The notes beneath the pieces were generated by a model. It made no database searches and was not told the DNA's origin. It saw only the letters and a program-made list of their open reading frames with translations. Positions 60,348-64,000 of a stretch of DNA of 64,000 bases are shown here, in pieces. Source of the DNA: Asaia bogorensis (GTDB lineage: Bacteria; Pseudomonadota; Alphaproteobacteria; Acetobacterales; Acetobacteraceae); the NCBI GenBank assembly GCA_945897825.1, contig CAMDGX010000001.1, forward strand, positions 1 through 64,000. The letters are read 5' to 3'. Made by a program: the position numbers and the translations under genes. Positions within the stretch are counted from its first letter, which is position 1, and every line of letters starts with the position of its first letter.

Positions 60348-61316
60348 TCATTCGATCACGTCGTCCGCCCGCGCCAGGATGGCTTGCGGCATCGCCAGCC
60401 CCAGCGCGCGCGCCGTGCGCAGGTTGACCACGAACTCGACCGCCGTCGGCAGCTGCACCGGCAGGTCCGCGGCCTTCTCACCGCGCAGGATGCGCACCAC
60501 GTAGCCGGCAGCGCGGCGGAACAGGTCCGCCTGGCTGGCGCCGTAGCTGAACAGCGCGCCGACCTGGGCATAGTTCGACTGGTCGCCGATCACGGCGATG
60601 CCCTCGGCCAGGGCCGTGGCGACGATCTCCTCGATGAGCGAACTGGTGAGGAAGTCGCGCACCACCACGAGCGCGCGCACGCCTTCCTCGCGCAGCCGGC
60701 GCATGCCCGCCGCCAACTCGGCCGGGTCGCGCGCGGCGATGCCCAGCCGCACGGCGCGCAGGCCCTGGGCACGGGCGGAGTCTTCCGTGAGGCGGCCCCA
60801 GGCGTCGAAGGTGGGGTCGGTGCGGTTGTGCAGGATGCCGACGGCGGCAAGGCCGGGGATCGTCTCGCGCAGGAACTCGATGCGCTTGGCCGACATCTCC
60901 TCGCCGAAGCTGGCGAAGCCGGTCACCGAGCCGCCGGGCCGGGCGAGGCTGGCGAACAGCTCGGGGTCGCTCGGCACCGGCGGCAGGCCGACCGCGACCA
61001 GCGGGATCGAGGTCGCCCGGCGCACGGCGCGCGCGGCGGCCGGCCCGGGCACCACGAACACGTCCACCGGCACGGCGGCAAGGTCGCGGATGATCGCCGC
61101 CCCCCGCGCCACGTCGCCCCCGGCATGGCGGTGGTCCAGCCGCCAGCCGCGCCCTTCCACCTGGCCCTGGGCGCGCATGCCGTCGCGGAAGGCCACCACC
61201 GTGGCGTGGTCGCCCTCGGCCGTGGCGAAGCCCACGAAACCCACCACTGGCAGGCGCGGCTGCGCGCGGGCGCCGGCAGCCAGCAGCAGCAGCGGCAGGG
61301 TGCGCCGGGCGATCAT
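60348..61316 (-). CDS. ABC-type periplasmic binding protein (COG2984 family), paralogue 2
   Basis: 322 residues with a short signal peptide (MIARRTLPLLLLAAGARAQ, cut near residue 19). Family blocks are VVGFVGFATAEGD, IPLVAVGLPPVPSDPELF, SVTGFASFGEEMSAKRIEFL in parts, and LGLAMPQAILARADDVIE. The start overlaps the stop of paralogue 1 by ATGA. Like the others it has no lipobox, so it should be free in the periplasm and able to reach the kinase sensor domain. Confidence 0.88.
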   Translation of the reverse strand: MIARRTLPLLLLAAGARAQPRLPVVGFVGFATAEGDHATVVAFRDGMRAQGQVEGRGWRLDHRHAGGDVARGAAIIRDLAAVPVDVFVVPGPAAARAVRRATSIPLVAVGLPPVPSDPELFASLARPGGSVTGFASFGEEMSAKRIEFLRETIPGLAAVGILHNRTDPTFDAWGRLTEDSARAQGLRAVRLGIAARDPAELAAGMRRLREEGVRALVVVRDFLTSSLIEEIVATALAEGIAVIGDQSNYAQVGALFSYGASQADLFRRAAGYVVRILRGEKAADLPVQLPTAVEFVVNLRTARALGLAMPQAILARADDVIE

Positions 61317-62326
61317 TCGATCACCTCGTCGGCCCGGGCGAGCAGCAGCGAAGGCACGACGAGGCCCAGCGCGCGGGCCGTGCCCAGGTTGATGACAAGC
61401 TGGAACTCCGTGGGCTGCTCCACGGGCAGGTCCCCCGGCGCGCTGCCCTGCAGGACGCGGACGACAAGATGTGCTGCGCGCCGCCGAGCAAAGTCCAGCG
61501 GCGGACCGAAGGCCATGAACCCGCCGGCATGGGCGAAGGGGGCATAGGTGCCGATCGCCGCCACGCGGTGGCGCAGCGTCGAGGCCGCCACCCGCCCGGC
61601 CGAGTAGGTGCTGAGGGTGAACAGCGGCTGCACGATCACCGCCTGGGTGCCGGACGCGGCCAGTGCCGCGAGCCGGGCATCGACCTCGTCGGGGCTGTCG
61701 ACCATCGCCGCCTCCACCACGGCGCCATGCCGATCGCCGGCGGCGCGCGCCTGGGCCAGGAACCGCACCGCCGCCGGGTCGCGCGACGAGGCGAGATAGG
61801 CGATGCGCACCACCCCGGGCAGTGCCTCGCGCAGCAGGTCCACGCGCTTGGCCTCGAGGTCGGCGATCATGCTCGACACGCCGGTGAGGTTCCCGCCTGG
61901 CCGCGACAGGTTGGTGACCAGCCCGGTGCCGATCGGATCGGCCGCGCCGAACACGATGGGCACCTCCGCCGTGGCGCGCCGCACGGCGAGCGCCGCGGGT
62001 GTCGCGAAGGCGACGATGACATCCGGCCGGCCGGCGACGATGCGCTTCGCCAGCCCGTCGGCCAGGTCCAGCCGGCCATCGGCGAAGTGATAGTCGATCA
62101 GGATGCTGCGGCCCTCCACGAAGCCGAGGTCGCGCAACGCGCGGCGGAACGGCTCAAGCCGGTCCGCGCCCTCCTGTGGCTCCCACTCCAGCACCGCGAT
62201 GCGGGCCGGCCGGCCGGCCTGGGCCAGCGCCCGTCCGGGCATCGCCATCAGCCCGGCCAGCACGCCCCGACGCGCGAGCCCCGCTGCCGCTCCGCCCGCC
62301 CCGGCACCTCCTGTCCGGCCTGCCAT
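61313..62326 (-). CDS. ABC-type periplasmic binding protein (COG2984 family), paralogue 1
   Basis: First gene of the ten-gene operon: 337 residues with a Tat/Sec leader (LARRGVLAGLMAMPGRALAQ, cut near residue 36). Family blocks are RIAVLEWEPQEGADRL, VPIVFGAADPIGTGL, NLTGVSSMIADLEAKRVDLL (in parts) and LGLVVPSLLLARADEVIE. ATG 62326 follows AAAGGAG; the open frame reaches further upstream but that part is promoter sequence. It is divergent from the Crp-type gene over 161 bp containing a TGTG-N8-CACA palindrome. In other bacteria genes of this family often come with a permease and ATPase; none is present here. Confidence 0.9.
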   Translation of the reverse strand: MAGRTGGAGAGGAAAGLARRGVLAGLMAMPGRALAQAGRPARIAVLEWEPQEGADRLEPFRRALRDLGFVEGRSILIDYHFADGRLDLADGLAKRIVAGRPDVIVAFATPAALAVRRATAEVPIVFGAADPIGTGLVTNLSRPGGNLTGVSSMIADLEAKRVDLLREALPGVVRIAYLASSRDPAAVRFLAQARAAGDRHGAVVEAAMVDSPDEVDARLAALAASGTQAVIVQPLFTLSTYSAGRVAASTLRHRVAAIGTYAPFAHAGGFMAFGPPLDFARRRAAHLVVRVLQGSAPGDLPVEQPTEFQLVINLGTARALGLVVPSLLLARADEVIE

Positions 62327-62408
62327 GCCGCGCTCCTTTCCTTCGCCGGATGGACCCTTCGCATATTGGACCGGCCACGCCGCATCCTGTCCCAGGGGAG
62401 CGGCTTGC

Positions 62409-62428
62409 GATGTGCGTTTTCGCACATC
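62409..62428. promoter_or_regulatory. Crp-type operator in the divergent promoter region
   Basis: GATGTGCG-TTTT-CGCACATC is a perfect palindrome with 8 bp arms. Its TGTG and CACA halves are 8 bp apart, exactly the spacing of Crp sites (TGTGA-N6-TCACA). It lies 83 bp from the start of the binding-protein operon and 60 bp from the start of the Crp-type gene, so one dimer could control both. Confidence 0.7.
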
Positions 62429-62487
62429 AGGATCGGCGCCATGTTGCGACGCTCGCACCCCCCAAGGTTCAGCCGCGGAGGAATCGC

Positions 62488-63204
62488 ATGGTGCAGACGA
62501 GGGCGCGCGCCGATGCCGGCGCTCCCGCCGATCCGTTCCGGGGCTGGCCCCTGCTCCGCGACCTCGCGCCCGCCACCACGGCCCGCTTCGCCGCGCGCAT
62601 GCGCTGGTCGGAGGTCGCGCCGGGGCAGGCGCTGGTCGATTTCGACGACCCGACCACCGATGTCTTCTTCGTCGCCACCGGGCGCGTGCGGATCATGATC
62701 CGGGGCGCCGGTGGCCAGGAACTGATCCTGGAGGACATCGCCGCGGGCGGCTCCTTCGGCGAGATGGCGGCCATCGACGGCGCTCCCCGCTCGGCCGCCG
62801 CCATGGCGCTGAACCGCTCGCTGATCGGCCGGCTCCCCGGCCAGGACTTCATGCGGCTGGCGGCCGAGGCGCCCGAGGTGTCGCGGCGGCTGATGCGCAT
62901 CCTGGTCCAGCGGCTGCGCCTGATGAACGAGCGGGTGCTCGACCTCACCACGCTCGACATCCGCCACCGCCTCTACGCCGAACTGCTGCGCCTCGCCCTT
63001 CCGGCACAAGGCGGCACCCGCTCCATTTCGCCGCCGCCGGTGCAGCACATCCTGGCCAACCGGATCGGTGCCCGCCGCGAGCCGGTGTCCCGGGAGATCG
63101 CGCAGTTGTCCCGGACGGGCCTCATACGACGGACGCGCGGCACTCTCGTTCTCTGCGAGCCGGAGATACTGGAACATCGCCTCGCCGCGGCCAGGCAGAA
63201 ATGA
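62488..63204 (+). CDS. Crp/Fnr-family transcriptional regulator (Crp-like)
   Basis: A 238-residue regulator: a cyclic-nucleotide-binding domain (about residues 20-140; FFVATGRVRIMIRG, FGEMAAIDGAPRSA with the Arg-Ser pair that holds the cyclic phosphate), a dimer helix (RLMRILVQRLRLMNERV), and a winged helix (about 165-235). The recognition helix reads RREPVSRE: R197, E198 and R202 sit exactly where Crp has R180, E181 and R185, which read TGTG. No N-terminal Cys cluster is present, so it is not an FNR oxygen sensor. ATG 62488 follows GGAGGA. It is divergent from the cassette that makes cAMP. Confidence 0.9.
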   Translation: MVQTRARADAGAPADPFRGWPLLRDLAPATTARFAARMRWSEVAPGQALVDFDDPTTDVFFVATGRVRIMIRGAGGQELILEDIAAGGSFGEMAAIDGAPRSAAAMALNRSLIGRLPGQDFMRLAAEAPEVSRRLMRILVQRLRLMNERVLDLTTLDIRHRLYAELLRLALPAQGGTRSISPPPVQHILANRIGARREPVSREIAQLSRTGLIRRTRGTLVLCEPEILEHRLAAARQK

Positions 63205-63282
63205 TGGCCCGCCCCATGCCCTAGCATCTTGTTTGTCCGCGCGATTCACGTCTCCGGCGATTCCGCCTGCGACGATCGCGCT

Positions 63283-64000
63283 CTAGGCGCGCTTTGCCTT
63301 CGGCCAGCGGCGGGACGATTCGGGCAGGACGTGGTCGATCAGCAGTCGGGTTTGGTGGATCGTGTCGGCGCCGTCGGTGGCCAGGGGGCGGAGGATGAAT
63401 TTCTGAGCGCCGGCTTCGATGTAGGCGGCGAGGCGGGCGAGGATGGTCTGGGCGTCGCCGATGGCGAAGTGGTCGTCGGGGTTCTGGCCGGAGCGCTTGG
63501 CATAGGCGGATTTGAGACGCGCGAGGGTGGGGTCGTTCGGATCGCCGAAGCGGAAGGGGAAGGCGGCGCCGTAGTGGTCGTCGTCGATCGGGCGGCCGGC
63601 CTCGAGGCTGGCGGCGCGGATCGCGGCGACGAGGGGGGCGAGCTGGGCGGGTGTTTCGGCGCCGGCCTGCCAGCCGGTGCCGTATTTCGCCGTGCGGCGG
63701 ATGGCGGCGTCGGAATTGCCGCCGATCCACATCGGCAGGTCGGGCTGGACGGGCTTGGGGCTGATCTGGGCGCCGGTGAGCTGGAAGTGCTTGCCCTGGT
63801 AGGTGGTGGGCTGGCCGGTCCAGAGTAGGGCGAGGATCTCCAGAGCCTCGTCGGTGACGCGGCCGCGTGTCGTGGTGTCGAGGTTCAGGGCCTGCCATTC
63901 CGGGGCGCGGGGCGAGCCGATGCCGAAGGCGGGCAGCAGGCGGCCTTCGGAGAGGACGTCGATGGTGGCGCATTGCTTGGCGAGCAGGACGGGGTCGCGC
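63283..64000 (-). CDS. LLM class flavin-dependent oxidoreductase (3' part; 5' end outside window)
   Basis: The last 238 codons of a luciferase-like flavin- or F420-dependent oxidoreductase. The frame is open from 63999 down to the stop at 63283. Landmarks are KQCATIDVLSEGRLLPAFGIG, LALLWTGQPTTYQGKHF and MWIGGNSDAAIRRTAKYG in parts, which is the usual order in this class. It shares only the fold with the gene at 41433-42461. The + strand becomes abruptly G-rich here after the C-richer cassette. Its N-terminal third, including the start, lies beyond the window. Confidence 0.85.
   Translation of the reverse strand, partial: RDPVLLAKQCATIDVLSEGRLLPAFGIGSPRAPEWQALNLDTTTRGRVTDEALEILALLWTGQPTTYQGKHFQLTGAQISPKPVQPDLPMWIGGNSDAAIRRTAKYGTGWQAGAETPAQLAPLVAAIRAASLEAGRPIDDDHYGAAFPFRFGDPNDPTLARLKSAYAKRSGQNPDDHFAIGDAQTILARLAAYIEAGAQKFILRPLATDGADTIHQTRLLIDHVLPESSRRWPKAKRA

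Overview
This 64 kb window is chromosomal DNA of very high GC content from an alphaproteobacterium, most likely Rhodospirillales/Acetobacteraceae (Roseomonas- or Rhodopila-like). The inference rests on the GC-rich codon use, a class I lysyl-tRNA synthetase, an HpnN-type hopanoid transporter, two good matches to the alphaproteobacterial EcfG (general stress sigma factor) promoter, and protein style. No rRNA, tRNA or CRISPR array was seen.

Layout. 1-558: the end of an IS630-family transposase abutting a 5'-truncated, AT-richer metallophosphoesterase. 650-9575: housekeeping genes maeB (-), mutS, glnD and a small secreted protein. 9748-18453 (-): lysS, a truncated MprF-like membrane protein, and a 1,675-residue fusion of an HpnN-type RND transporter to a GH42-like glycosidase. 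18578-28577 (+): a DinG/XPD-like helicase, a Bcr/CflA exporter, rmuC, gmhA, radA, cvpA and purF. 28593-36168: envelope and stress genes (YetF/DUF421, PepSY, RidA, a PEP-CTERM metalloprotease, an FMN-binding glutamate-synthase-like protein, a three-gene stress cluster behind an EcfG promoter, a glycine-zipper lipoprotein). 36247-39521 (-): ligD and ku (NHEJ), also behind an EcfG promoter. 39645-50702: AI-2E-family permease, LLM flavoenzyme, PEP-CTERM protein, orphan antitoxin, a low-GC DUF3644 (HEPN-like) island, thermonuclease, a GAF/HWE kinase divergent from a lone response regulator, and an SSF symporter. 63283-64000: the 3' part of a second LLM flavoenzyme.

The most interesting system is 50691-63204. 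A ten-gene minus-strand operon, nine genes of it joined by 1-4 bp overlaps in two blocks, encodes six paralogous periplasmic binding proteins with no permease or ATPase, a Cache-type sensor kinase, a receiver, a receiver-adenylate cyclase fusion, and a SulP anion transporter carrying STAS and cyclic-nucleotide-binding domains. A divergent Crp-type regulator flanks it, and a perfect TGTG-N8-CACA palindrome lies between the two. I read it as a self-contained circuit: ligand, phosphorelay, cAMP, then transporter gating plus transcription.

Two intergenic repeat families also recur. One has three copies with ~35 bp inverted ends that themselves fold into hairpins and show compensatory base changes. 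The other is a paired-hairpin element with six copies. Strand composition (G-rich versus C-rich + strand) changes in waves that ignore gene direction.
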